From Gigaspora margarita (Eukaryota; Glomeromycota; Glomeromycetes; Diversisporales; Gigasporaceae): a stretch of DNA of 64,000 bases. The notes beneath the pieces were generated by a model, which had not been told where the DNA came from, searched no databases, and was given only the letters and a program-made list of their open reading frames with translations. Where the stretch lies: positions 154,657 through 218,656 of the forward strand of contig WTPW01000422.1 of NCBI GenBank assembly GCA_009809945.1, read 5' to 3'. Below are positions 33,241-44,329 of this stretch, one piece after another (the stretch's first letter is position 1; the number at the start of each line of letters is the position of its first letter). The translations under genes and the position numbers were made by a program.

Positions 33241-34320
33241 TGTTATTATATAAAATCTTTATCATATCTGCTAATCTGTGTAATACCCTAAAATTGATTT
33301 AATAGTAGATCATATATAATTTAAGACAAAACGTATTACAAGAACCGATAGATGAATGCAAAGACTACCAAAATTAATAAGCGCATAGTTTATACCTGAA
33401 AGAACTTATATACAAAATAATCAGTGGATTGGCGAAATAATCAGTTCACTTACTTATAGCAAGTCTTCAAGTAGCAGCCTTTAAAGTATGTTTATTCTAA
33501 TATGTAGAAATTCAATTAACGACTCGAACAGCTAGTAATTTTTGCTATTTCAATTTTGTTGTTCAAGATCGTACTGTTAAGTTCATAACACTTACTCGCA
33601 ATATATCTTTTATTTGGACTTATTTTAATTGTGCTAATAAGTCGAAGCCCAATTTTTAATTATTTTATTCAAGTTTGTAACATTTACAGTACCCACTATA
33701 TTATACCTACGATCGGAGTACAATCTTTAATTAGTGGATGATAGCTTAGCCTAGGGATGAAAAAAAATGGTTTACAGTTTTTTAGGTTTTTTAAAACATA
33801 AAATTTTTTTAAAATATTGGCACTAAGAGAATTTAGTTAAAACTAAAATGCCGCTTCTAGTTGGTTAATTTAGCGTCGTAGCATTTTTATAACTCGAATT
33901 AATTTATATCTTAAGAAATCAGTTAAATAAATAAATAAATATATCATAATTACATCAAAGTGTATTAAATATATATTGTATTTTAAAAATTTCCATCCTC
34001 AACTTAGCCGTCAAATTTGTGATAAAAAAAAAAATCAAACATATTTGTTTTTTATCATAGAATTGTGCTAAACAAGCAAAATTTATTTCCTTGTATCTGA
34101 AGATTTTTATTATCACTAATCTCATTGCTAAAACATACTACAAAACCTAATTTCACCACTAACCCAACCATAATCATAAACTCACCCGATCTATCCCTAA
34201 TCTAGACTACAAGAAAAGTCTATCATCACCATTTCATATATTAAAAACTCACCAACCATGAATTACAAGATCTTGCTAGTTATACCAATACAATGATAGT
34301 AAATGGCACTGGCACAAGGG
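33241..34320. other. Intergenic, nothing recognised
   Basis: AT-rich sequence with no open frame above chance, no transposon ends and no internal repeats that I can define. Confidence 0.5.
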
Positions 34321-34640
34321 GCCTAAAACACCCACATCAACAGAATTGCATCAGCAGAAGAGACGAATTGAAGTAATAAAACGTTAACAACAAAGACACC
34401 ACCAGGCAATAGCAAGGGATGAAACCTACAAGCTACGGTACCTACAAATAACGAACCTACAAGCGACAACACATACAAGCAACTACACCTACGATGATGA
34501 CATCTACGAATATGATAGCTACAAGCGATGACTCCTACTACGATGACATCTACAAGCAACGACAAGTGAAAGTAAGATCAGCAGATACCAAAAAATACAC
34601 CCTACACATATATAAGGTAGATTAATAAAAAAAAGAAAAG
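34321..34640. repeat. Short imperfect minisatellite based on CTACAAGCRACNAC / CTACGATGATGAC
   Basis: About ten imperfect copies of a CTACAAGCAAC- or CTACGATGACAT-type word between 34430 and 34565. The minus-strand open frame over it (34323-34565) is cysteine/valine-rich and looks accidental. Confidence 0.5.
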
Positions 34641-34699
34641 AAAAAAACTGATACATATAAGTGTACTATATGTACACTTTCACTTTCTAAATCCAAAAT

Positions 34700-35640
34700 A
34701 GTTTCTTCTTCTAAATTCACCTCTTTTCTTTAGCTACTGCCTCTTCGTCATCGCAATGCATATTAAAATCGTTAAAACTGTCCTCAGGTATTTCACTTTC
34801 ATCTGTATAAACACTTATACGGCTACTGTGTGTTAGAAAAAGGTAAGTTGTCCGATCAGTAATAGAATTAGTAAAGCAACTGCAAGAAAAAATTTTTAAA
34901 TATTAATGTAATATCCATCAAATAAAAGTATGTATGTAATATATTGTTATGATTTTAGTGGCCTAAATCTAATAATACTGATTGGTTTATTATAATTTGA
35001 GGGATCTACAAAAAAAGGCACAATTCCACAAATCCGCACATATTTTCATGCTGCTTTTAAACTAATATTTCACTATTCTATATTTATATTTAATACAAAC
35101 TCCAGGTTCATACTCAATTCTTGAACAAAAGTATTTGTTTGCAAAGAATTACCTTTCTCTTCAACTCGCCAGTATACATCACGTACCCTTTCAATTAACT
35201 TATTTACAACTAAACGATGACTCCCTGCAGCTTTCTCAACTTCAGTTTTTTGGGGTCTTCTTACATCAATTAATTTATGACTAGTATAGATATCAAACCC
35301 GGCCTCTTCGAACATTTGCTAAAATCTCAACCACGTTTTATTTGTTAACAATCTTGTAGAACCATGCATGTGCTCATGAAATATATGTCGACATGGGAGC
35401 AAATATCAGCAAAAAAAAAGACAATTACAGTCAAGTGATATAAGGCCTGGTGCAGCTTTTCCCTTTTCAATTCTTTCTTCAACAGCACAAAATTCGTTGA
35501 TTATTAGTTGTTGTATGAGGTAGAAATTTATGGATTTCAACAAGAATATCATTATCAATCCCAAATGCTGAAATTTTTTTGATGCGGAATTTGAAGGCAA
35601 TATATTCTGAGTCTACACGTTACGTTTCTTCTTGTCAAGT
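34700..35640 (-). pseudogene. MULE transposase, C-terminal SWIM-type zinc region
   Basis: Minus-strand order: ILPSNSASKKFQHLGLI about 35600; AVEERIEKGKAAPG about 35490; a Cys-x-Cys part of the SWIM finger near 35430; CRHIFHEHMHGSTRLL about 35390 (the CxH half of the CxCx(n)CxH finger); then MFEEAGFDIYTSHKLIDVRR and NKLIERVRDVYWRVEEKG (open frame 35315-35073); and an acidic tail about 34790-34850. SWIM fingers follow the DDE core in MULE transposases. The DDE core remnant is on the same strand at 39190-40420, so the two may be halves of one element separated by later insertions. Several stops and frameshifts are present. Confidence 0.7.
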
Positions 35641-36130
35641 TCAACAACTTTATGGCATGCACCTAAAGAATAGCGACAAAACAATAAGTTACTAATTGTA
35701 CTAACAATTCAACAAATTTTTGTATAGTGTTTAGACAAGTTAATTCTTATTCAGTTTAATTAGAATTAACTCAAGCCCAACTATTATACTGTTAAAGCAA
35801 CTATAATTCAGAATTGATTTTCATTCTAAGTCGAAAACCTAAGTATTGATTCTGTTTTTAAAGTCAATTATTATTAGAACTATACGTTATATAAACAAAC
35901 GCGTTGTATTTTAACTTAAATAATACTTTAATTAATAGAATTTTAAAACTCACTTAATGCCAGTGTTAACAATCATAACTATCTTTTCAAGAACTATACT
36001 TATGTATAATCCATTTCTGCAGTTCATGTACCATTCGAAAATGTTTTTCTTGGCTCTGGTCTTTCATCTTAACAAATTATAGGATCGATCAAAGTAATGC
36101 TAAACATAAAAAAATACAAACCCAGAATGT
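35641..36130. other. Spacer without recognised features
   Basis: AT-rich, possible insertion junction between MULE and kinase-like remnants; I see no element ends. Confidence 0.35.
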
Positions 36131-36199
36131 TCAAACAAAACTATTCAGTATCTAACCATGTTACTAAAAGCACGGAACCAAATTCTTGATATTATCAAA

Positions 36200-36462
36200 C
36201 CTGTTATTATATTATACCTTTGTAGTATGTAGCATTAAGTTGGAACTCTTTAATGCAATCATCAAAAATTTTATTTTCACTCGTCCATCCTTATACTGTT
36301 TTTCTAAGGGTCGCATGCCTGACACCAACCCTCTATCCTCTGATGTGTTATATCGGTTGCAACCAGTGTTCAAAATTTCAGACTCAAATGCTGTTCTCAT
36401 GAGAACAGCATAATAACTATAAGTGTTCTCAACCTATATGTTTATGTTCTCACTTATGCTCA

Positions 36463-36510
<48 letters not shown>

Positions 36511-36990
36511 AAATATATCATATGCCGTACATATATTAAAATATATGTACCTTTTTAGTTCTATAACTAATGTTATAATATTACCTATATAAAGGTGTAA
36601 ATGGTATAGGTTAAATATAAAAATTTAACTTAATTTCTATTAATACATCTATATTTGAATATACGTTAAAGCATATTTTTCCAGCTATGCCATAGTAATT
36701 ATATGTAAGTTCAACTAAATAATTTTGATAATAAATGTTTACAATTAATATATTTATTTATTTCTAATTTGGTATAACATTATCATGTAATTATTAATTA
36801 CTACTTATGAGAACACTATTTTTATTTTACTGTTCTCAAAAAAATTTTAATAGAGAACAGTAAAAAATTTTTACTGTGCACAAATTTAAAATAGTGTTCT
36901 CATGAGAACTCTGAGAACACTAATTTTGAACACTGGTTGCAACTTGTACATTTTCCATTTCACTCCTTTTTTTATGAACCAGGTTCATTA
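36200..36990 (-). pseudogene. Kinase-type Cys-rich module, interrupted by an hAT MITE
   Basis: The minus strand reads GKCTSCNRYNTSE from about 36963 across the MITE junction, then after a frameshift GWCQACDP-stop-KNSIRMDE-stop-K, matching the CxxC...WCQxCDP pattern of the module at 23240-23560. The element at 36364-36935 splits the motif; joining the flanks with one copy of GTTGCAAC restores the continuous Cys-Asn-Arg-Tyr reading. The stops again lie where Trp is plausible. Confidence 0.6.
36364..36935. mobile_element. hAT-type MITE (572 bp)
   Basis: Inverted ends CAGTGTTCAAAATT / AATTTTGAACACTG, flanked by the 8-bp duplication GTTGCAAC (36356-36363 and 36936-36943). Subterminal GTTCTCATGAGAAC palindromes are repeated. 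It contains a pure A-run of 44 bases at 36465-36508. No transposase. Confidence 0.92.
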
Positions 36991-37690
36991 AATTATTGGT
37001 TGTAATGTTTTCAAAGACACTTTTACTTTCTAATTGCAAATAATATTTAAACTTATAATATATAAATTAATAGGTGTTAGGTATATGTTATTATTAATCG
37101 AATAATTTTTTATGTTTAATGAAATAAACTTACTTTTTTAAGGGTAGAGGGTATATAGATCATTTTTATATAGTTTTATATAAGGTTTTGAAATTTTCAT
37201 ATAAAATTGATATATGCTACTAATAAAACTTTTTTAAATTACAACCAATTTTTATTAAAATTTCACAAAATATTAATAAAACAATTTATCTATTATGGTA
37301 AAATTTTGAACTATTATTATATTTTAAAAAAATATAGTTGTATATATTACAAAGTTTTTCTGGGTTGGTCCAAAATTTTCTGGGTTGCACAAAATCACTA
37401 ATTCAGATTGGTCAATTTACGCAAATATATAAGTTAGTTTTATTACTAAATTTTAATACCTAATGTTTAAAAATTTATATCTCACTAAGTTTTTAACCAA
37501 TTTTAATAATTTTACTATTATTAGAATCAGAAAAACCTGCTCTACAAACTTTTCTTAAGAGTTATAATTAGTTTACTTAATAAAATTTTTCATAAAATTA
37601 AATATAAAAAAAATTTATCATTTAGTTTATATATAATTTTAAATTATTACCCTCTACCCTTAAAATATTTAATAAATTTATGAACTATTC
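36991..37690. other. AT-rich spacer
   Basis: Contains an inverted word pair, AAGGGTAGAGGGTA near 37140 and TACCCTCTACCCTT near 37655, that may be the ends of a roughly 530-bp non-autonomous element. No gene. Confidence 0.4.
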
Positions 37691-37699
37691 AACGTTTTA

Positions 37700-38030
37700 A
37701 GTTCCACTTTATATGATGGTATGCGTGACTGTATATAACCAACCATCTTCATCTTCAATATGTTTTATTCTATCTAACCAAGCTGCTAACAATCTATCAC
37801 CAATTTTTGAATATTATTTAATTTATTAAAAGGAATCTATTTGGTTACATTTTCGTAGTTTGTAACTTTAATTTGAAATTTAATACAATTTATCGACTTT
37901 ATTTCTACACATCCATATTTGTATTGTTTTCTGAAAATTACATACATGATCGGCACCAGGCTGGCGATGTTTATATCTGTTGCAATTTGCATTTCTATTA
38001 TTATCATCTCTTTCAAAATCAAAAATAGAT
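37700..38030 (-). pseudogene. Kinase-type Cys-rich module, decayed copy
   Basis: The minus strand reads NANCNRYKHRQPGADHVCNF then RKQYKYGCVEIKS-like sequence, corresponding in position to CxxCNRY...WCxxC of the other copies but with several changed Cys positions. WLDRIKHIEDEDGWLY follows at about 37770. It is the second of three such remnants within about 2.3 kb on the same strand. Confidence 0.45.
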
Positions 38031-38229
38031 GCTTGTTTGTTGATGTGTTTTGAGTTAGTCCATATACTTTAAATTCACCATTCTTTGAATAAGAACTTTA
38101 AACTAATAAATAAATAAATGTATCATTAAACAAAAATTCTTTGCAATGAAATATAAAACAAATTTTGACTTACCTTGCACAAAAAATCTTTAGATTCATG
38201 TAATATTTTAAGTTTTACTTATGCAATAG

Positions 38230-38500
38230 AATGCGTGACTTTGTTGGCTTTTTGCTATCTTCATTTTGAATTAACTGTATACCATCTAACCAGACTCTGA
38301 AAATTCTTTAACCTTTCGAATATTATCTAATGTATCGAAGAATTCCATTCAATTACATCAAAATTCATCAATACAATCATCAACATCCTTATTTTCACTT
38401 GTCCATTCTTGTGTTGTTTTCTGAAGATAACATGTTTGACACCAAGCTAAGACATGTTATATCGATTACAATTGGCATATTTTCCATAATTCAAATGTTT
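38230..38500 (-). pseudogene. Kinase-type Cys-rich module, decayed copy
   Basis: The minus strand reads NYGKYANCNRYNMS, a stop, LGVKHVIFRKQHKNGQVKIR in one frame (the original frame gives a TCYxQKTTQEWTSENKD-like reading), then FDVIEWNSSI. It matches the module at 23240-23560 with frame changes. Third remnant in the local cluster. Confidence 0.5.
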
Positions 38501-39189
38501 TTTAAATATTTTTTACTGTGTTACAAGTTAGTCTATACACCTATTCTTCAACAATACGTAATCTAGAAACTTAAATATAATAAAATCTAAATATAAATTA
38601 AAATAAAACAATATACAGTATAGATAGTATCGTATCATAATTTAAATACTTACTTCTTCTATTAAATTTAATGATCTAGTTAAATCTTTAATTTAAAAGA
38701 ATCCACTCTATTATATTTTCATAAGATGTTTTCTATGTGAATATTCGTATTGTCTTTTAATTTCATTTGCATTATCTGAATTTCTAATACTTTTATTCTG
38801 TTTAACCTAAATTATTAAAGCAAGTTGTTTTGTAAATCAGAATCTGTGCATTGCACAGCTAATTCAATATTACAATTGAGGCTCCAAAAAAGATCAAGTC
38901 ACATATACCTAATAACTGTCAAAAGTCTTTGTTCAATTGAAAACTCTGACATAATAACTTCAAAGTTAAATATATCTCAGGCATTGTAAACATTGACTAC
39001 ACTATTTACATTGAATTAGTTCAAGGTACGTTTAATAAATTGCACAATTAACAAAAAAAAAATAAAATAAAATAAATATTTTAACCTGAGATAGATACTT
39101 AGAATTGATTTGATTTCGACTTAAAATCAATTCTAAACCTGGCTAGATATCTATATAAAAAAAAAATTTGTACCAATTAATCTATAATG
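38501..39189. other. Spacer, weak further similarity near 38690-38790
   Basis: A fragment on the minus strand near 38690-38720 again resembles the module's VIEW segment. Otherwise no features. Confidence 0.3.
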
Positions 39190-40420
39190 TGGAGAAGTTG
39201 TTCGTTTTATTTCAGAGTGATATGACTCTAGAGGATTTGTTGTAGTTACTTGCAGAAGCAAGGGGGAATGTTGCCAGGCCCAAAGGGCCCACTGGTCTGT
39301 ATTTTTTGAATAATTTCTTTGTATGTATCATTGTACATCTGAAAATGGGCACTCATTAATTGCTTGTTGAATAAGGCTTTCACAGCCAATCTTAGTCCTT
39401 TTGTGTATTACTTGAGTCATTTTTTGCTTAGTTTTGGGTTCATAAATCTTTCCCATCCATGTTCTCATAGATGAACTGTACAATAGATAACAGCACACTC
39501 TTGTTCACCATTCTGAAGGCCTGGAAAGGCTTTTTTTATACTTTTTGTTTCAACATGACTATGGTCAGAAAGAAAATACCTAGGCTCCCATTGTTTTGCA
39601 AACCATCAAGCTATCTTCAAAGCCTTTGCAATAGTGCTACTACCTTCATTACTCACGAAATAATGTGCCCCTACATCCCAACATCCATATATGTTACGAA
39701 CATACAAAGTAAACAAATAATAATCATATCTATTTGTGTGTTGAATCAATTAACATCAACTATCCGTACTTCTCAAGATTATTAATTTGATTGGGGTGCA
39801 CAAAAACAAGACCCTGCGTAGGTTGGTTAGCAATTTTAAAGCGCTCAACCTTGTATCCTTGAACTTCAAGAAAAGAGAATGCTTTACAAATGTCTAATTC
39901 ATGCTTCAAATTGCCAATAAGATGTGTATTGAGGGCTCTATAAACTTTAAGCTTTATGTTTGAAACTTCTTTATGCTTTAATTCTGTGACACTCTTCCCT
40001 AGATTCAATTTTTCTTTTGTAGATTCTTTTACTGCATTCGTTATTTCTAGTGGCCAATAGTTCTTAATGGCTTCCAGTTTAACCAAGGCCCAAACAGCTT
40101 GTGAACGCTTTAATTTTTTACTTTCTTTTAATGAGTGATCATGATCAGGTGAATCTTTAAATTGTTCTACTTTAACTTTTTGTTCTGAAGGGTAGTATGT
40201 AACTTTTATTTTGGCTAAGCATAAGCCAGCAGGCCAAATCTTAGTTTTTCGATATTTTTCCTGTGGTATTTCATCTTTTCATGAACTTGATGGGCTGCTT
40301 TTTGCAAACCGACAAGTAAAAACCTTCTATGAATCACTATTAACAGATTTCCATAGCTAAATTTAGTCTATACGTTTGAGACAAGAGGCCACCAGTCATC
40401 ATCAAACTCTAGTAAAGAAA
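39190..40420 (-). pseudogene. MULE transposase, N-terminal and DDE region
   Basis: Minus-strand order: FDDDWWPLVSN about 40410; KAAHQVHEKMKYHRKN about 40280; an open frame 40086-39760 with VKLEAIKNYWPLEITNAVKE and GYKVERFKIANQPTQGLVFV; LMLIDSTHK about 39750 carrying the first catalytic Asp; SMRTWMGKIYEPKT about 39470; HKRTKIGCESLIQQAINECP about 39370; QWALWAWQHSPLLLQV and TTNPLESYHSE about 39290-39220. This is the layout of Glomeromycotina MULE transposases as I recall them. Stops interrupt the core at several positions (for example after DVQ at 39328-39330, TGA). The SWIM part is found at 34700-35640. Confidence 0.75.
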
Positions 40421-40539
40421 TATTTAGCAGTTCGCCGATATTAAAAAGAAGAAGATGCCTTTGATTTGGAGCTAAAGTTCCAGAGGTAGGCGTAATAAAT
40501 GAATCTATATTTATAAACGTTTTTCTTTTAAAAAAAGCT

Positions 40540-40675
40540 ACTGTAAAAGTTTTTTCTAAAAAAAAGCTAACAGCTTCGAAAAAAAAGATGCTAACAGCTT
40601 CAAATAAAAAAAAAAGCTAACAGCTTCAAAAAAAAAAAAAAGCTAACAGCTTCGAAAAAAAAGTATAAGAACGTC
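40540..40675. repeat. Short tandem repeat, AAAAAAGCTAACAGCTTC, about four copies
   Basis: Units of about 26-30 bp consisting of an A-run plus GCTAACAGCTTC. It likely arose by slippage on the A-runs. Confidence 0.85.
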
Positions 40676-40984
40676 TGAAAATTTAAAGCCTTAGCCACCA
40701 CAAATATTGTTAGAGAAACTGATTATTTAAATAATTGTCTTTAAAAAAAAGTATATATTGAATAGGCATCTCTGATTATAAGAAAAAAAGAAAAAAAGCT
40801 CGATTAAAAAAAAAATGCCTTCAATAATATCAGATATATATTGTACGTACGTAGCATGCATGTATAAGATCAATATTTATATCATACTAGCGGCAACAAA
40901 TACCGATATGTATGATGGCCGGAGGTTCTGTCAGAGCTATTTTGATTGGATAGTCACATGATCACACCTGGCTTTAGGCATCCC
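40676..40984. other. Spacer without recognised gene
   Basis: AT-rich, with A-runs continuing from the tandem repeat. A block near 40945-40990 (GTCACATGATCACACCTGGC) resembles, inverted, GCCAGGTGGTCACG near 29093. Confidence 0.4.
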
Positions 40985-41075
40985 CTATAAATGAAAAAGA
41001 TCTGTATAAAAACCTCAAAAATAAGCAAACTCATACCTAACCTATCTATATATATTTCAGGGTCCTATAGTGTGA
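40985..41075 (-). repeat. Partial copy of the 48958-49138 repeat
   Basis: AAACCTCAAAAATAAGCAAA through TATATATATTTCAGGGTCCT is the reverse complement of the left half of the repeat at 48958. Confidence 0.65.
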
Positions 41076-41142
41076 AAAAGTGCATATATGGTATTTATAA
41101 AACATATTATATTTATAGCATATATACTCTATATTTTATTTA

Positions 41143-43490
41143 GGGTACTGCTATTTATACTATGATAAACACTAATTGCACCATGGATTTTGTGTAACAG
41201 TAAATCCTTTTCTATTTGCACCATGTAGATCACTTAATTTTATTACCTAAATTTTAAAACTTTTATTAATATTATCTTTATGAGTTCTTGACCAAATTCA
41301 ATAAAAATTTTTTTATTTAAATTCTATGAATCTGTAGAATTAAAATAAAAAAATTTTCATCGAATTTGGTCAAGAACTTGTAGAGATATCTTTAATGAAA
41401 TTCTTGTAAATAATTTTGGTGCAGCTTCTTTGTTATATATATTTTTAGTAGAAACGTTTCATTGAAGATATCTTTGCGAGTTCTTGACCAAATTCAATAA
41501 AAATTTTTTTATTTTAATTATACAGATCTTTAGAATTAAAATAAAAAAAGTTTTATCGAATTTGGTCAAGAACTCATAGAGATATCTTAAATGAAAGTTC
41601 TTGTAAACAATTTTGGTGCAGCTTCTTTGTAATCATGTTTTTGGAAATGAAAAAAAACTTTCATCAAAGATATCTCTATGAGTTCTTGATCAAATTCGAT
41701 AAAAAATTTTTTATTTAAATTTTATGGATTTGTAGAATTAAAATAAAAAAATTTTCATCGATTTGGTCAAGAACTCGTGGAGATATCTTTGATGAAAATT
41801 CTTGTAAACAATTTTGACACAGCTTCTTTGTAATCACGTTTTTGGAAATGAAAAAAATTTCATCAAAGATATCTCTATGAGTTCTTGACCAAATTCGATA
41901 AAAATTTTTTTATTTAAATTCTATGGATTTGTAGAATTAAAATAAAAAAAGTTTCATCGAATTTGGTCAAGAACTTGTAGAGATATTTTTGATGAAAGTT
42001 CCTGTATACAATTTTGGCACAGCTTCTTTGTTGTATGTATTTTTAGAAGTAGAAAACATTTATTAAAGGTAACTCTGCGAGTTCTTGACCAAATTCAATT
42101 AAATTTTTTTTATTTTAATTATATAGATCTGTAGAATTAAAATAAAAAAATTTTTATTGAATTTGGTCAAGAACTCATAGAGATATCTTTGATGAAAGTT
42201 CTTGTAAACAATTTTGGCGCAGCTTCTTTGTGATCACGTTTTTGGAAATGAAAAACAACTTTTATCAAAGATACCTCTACGAGTTCTTGACCAAATTTGA
42301 TGAAATTTTTTTTATTTAAATTCTATGGATTTGTAGAATTAAAATAAAAAAATTTCATCGAATTTGGTCAAAAACTCGTAGAGATATCTTCGATGAAAGT
42401 TCCTGTAAACAATTTTGGCGCAGCTTCTTTGTTGTATACGTTTTTAGAAGTAAAAACATTTTTGAAGATATCTTTGCGAGTTCTTGACCAAATTCAATGA
42501 AAATTTTTTTATTTTAATTATACAGATCTGTAGAATTAAAATAAAAAATTTTTTATCAAATTTGGTCAAGAACTCGTAGAGATATCTTTGATGAAAGTTC
42601 TTGTAAACAATTTTGGCGCAGCTTCTATGTGATCACGTTTTTGGAAATGAAAAAAAACTTTAATCGAAGATATCTCTATGAGTTCTTGACCAAATTTGAT
42701 AAAAATTTTTTTATTTAAATTCTATGGATTTGTAGAATTAAAATAAAAAATATTTCATCGAGATATCTTCGATGAAAGTTCTTGTAAACAATTTTGGCAC
42801 AGTTTCTTGTGATCACGTTTTTGGAAATAAAAAAATTTCATCAAAGATATCTTTATGAGTTTTTGACCAAACTCGATGAAAATTTTTTTATTTAATTCTA
42901 TGGATAAGTAGAATTAAAATAAAAAAATTTTCATCAAATTTGGTCAAGAACTCATAGAGATACTTTCGATGAATTGTTTTTTTATTTTCAAAAACATGAT
43001 TACAAAGAAGTTGTGCCAAAATTGTTTACAAAATTTTCATTGAAGATATCTCTATGAGCTCTTGACCAAATTCAATAAAATTTTTTTATTTTAATCATAC
43101 AGATCTGTATAATTAAAATAAAAAAATTTTTATTGAATTTGGTTAAGAACTCGCAGAGATATTTTTAATAAAAATTTTCTACTTCTAAAAATATATATAA
43201 CAAAGAAGCTGTGCCAAAATTGTTTATAGAAATTTCATCGAAGATATCTCTATGAGTTCTTGACCAAATTCGATAAAAATTTTTTTATTTTAATTCTACA
43301 AATTCATAGAATTTAAATAAAAAATTTTTTATTGAATTTGGTCAAGAACTCGTAAAGATAATATTAATAAAATTTTTAAAACTTAAGTAATAAAATCAAG
43401 TAATCTGCATGGTGCAAATAGAAAAGGATTTACTATTACACAAAATCCATGGTGTAATTAGTATTTATCATAGTGTAAATAGCAGTACCC
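41143..43490. mobile_element. 2.35-kb foldback element filled with palindromic modules
   Basis: Inverted ends of at least 150 bp: GGGTACTGCTATTTATACTA at the left and GGGTACTGCTATTTACACTA as the reverse complement of the right. TTTATTTA is duplicated on both sides (41135-41142, 43491-43498). Inside are about a dozen modules. Each is a palindrome running GAAGATATCTC, GAGTTCTTGACCAAATTCGA, a poly(T), TTCTACAGATCTGTAGAA, a poly(A), TCGAATTTGGTCAAGAACTC, GAGATATCTTC. They are joined by AAACAATTTTGGCGCAGCTT-type linkers whose orientation inverts in the right third (from about 42960). No coding frame exists. A second copy, split by the hAT element, is at 50980-56108. Confidence 0.88.
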
Positions 43491-43525
43491 TTTATTTATT
43501 ACACATATGATATTTATTTCATATA

Positions 43526-43827
43526 CAGTCAGCTCTAGAGCATGCATTTAGGGAGGGTTGCAATTAGAGAACACTAATAAAATCATAATATTACTATTAT
43601 CATATGATAAATATAGTTTTAGTAGTCTAGAAATGATGAATTGATTAGCCAATAATTACATGGTTGCATTTATGGAGGGAGTTTTTATAAGTGGGAGAGA
43701 AAATGAGTATGCAATTGCAGAATAAAGAATGTGCATTTATTTATAAATCACATTATAGGCTAGTCTTCTATTGTGCATTTAAAGAGGTATTGCATTTAGG
43801 AGGGTTGCATTTAGAGAGGTCTGACAG
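43526..43827. mobile_element. Short TA-flanked element (302 bp)
   Basis: Left end CAGTCAGCTCTAGAG; reverse complement of the right end CTGTCAGACCTCTCTAAATG. Both have inner GCATTTA/GGAGGGTTGCA words and TA flanks. The ends recall CAGTCAGACCTCT of the element at 1622-2365. The terminal match is imperfect, so the exact ends are uncertain. Confidence 0.6.
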
Positions 43828-44311
43828 TATTACATTTCTATTATATATACTGTATATTTATTAGTAGTAGATATAGCATATATTGTATATATAATAGATA
43901 TTGGACCTTTGCAGTAGAAAGAACCGATACTGGTTTATATATGATTTTGAGAAAACTAAGTTTGTTTTGGTTAGACTGATCTGAATTAATTATGATTTGA
44001 TTAGTTTATTATATCAGATAATCCTGTGATGTATAAAATTTCCAAGAATTTTTTTTAAATATCTTAATTTTTATTATACAAATCAATTTCCATTTATAAT
44101 TAAAAAAATATAGCATGTATTGAAATTTATCCGAATATAACAAAAACCAAATTTTCTTTTTTGGGTAGTACTGGTCCTTTCTATTGCAAAGGCCCCATAT
44201 AGCCCATTACATTTGTAAAAAACAAAAATGTATAAAAGCAGCTAATATGGCCCAAGTTTAATATCAAGTCTTCATACTATTTCAATAATAAAAACAAATT
44301 ATTTTCTATAC
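43828..44311. other. Spacer without recognised features
   Basis: The word CTTTGCAGTAGAAAGAACCG near 43913 has an inverse partner CTTTCTATTGCAAAGGCC near 44178, suggesting an approximately 300-bp decayed inverted-repeat element. Confidence 0.4.
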
Positions 44312-44329
44312 AAATTAAACAGTTACTAG

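Noticed and set aside
41143..43490. Tandem array of genes or riboswitch-like hairpins
   Set aside because: No frame is open and the hairpins are symmetric repeats with element ends; nothing indicates ligand binding or translation control.
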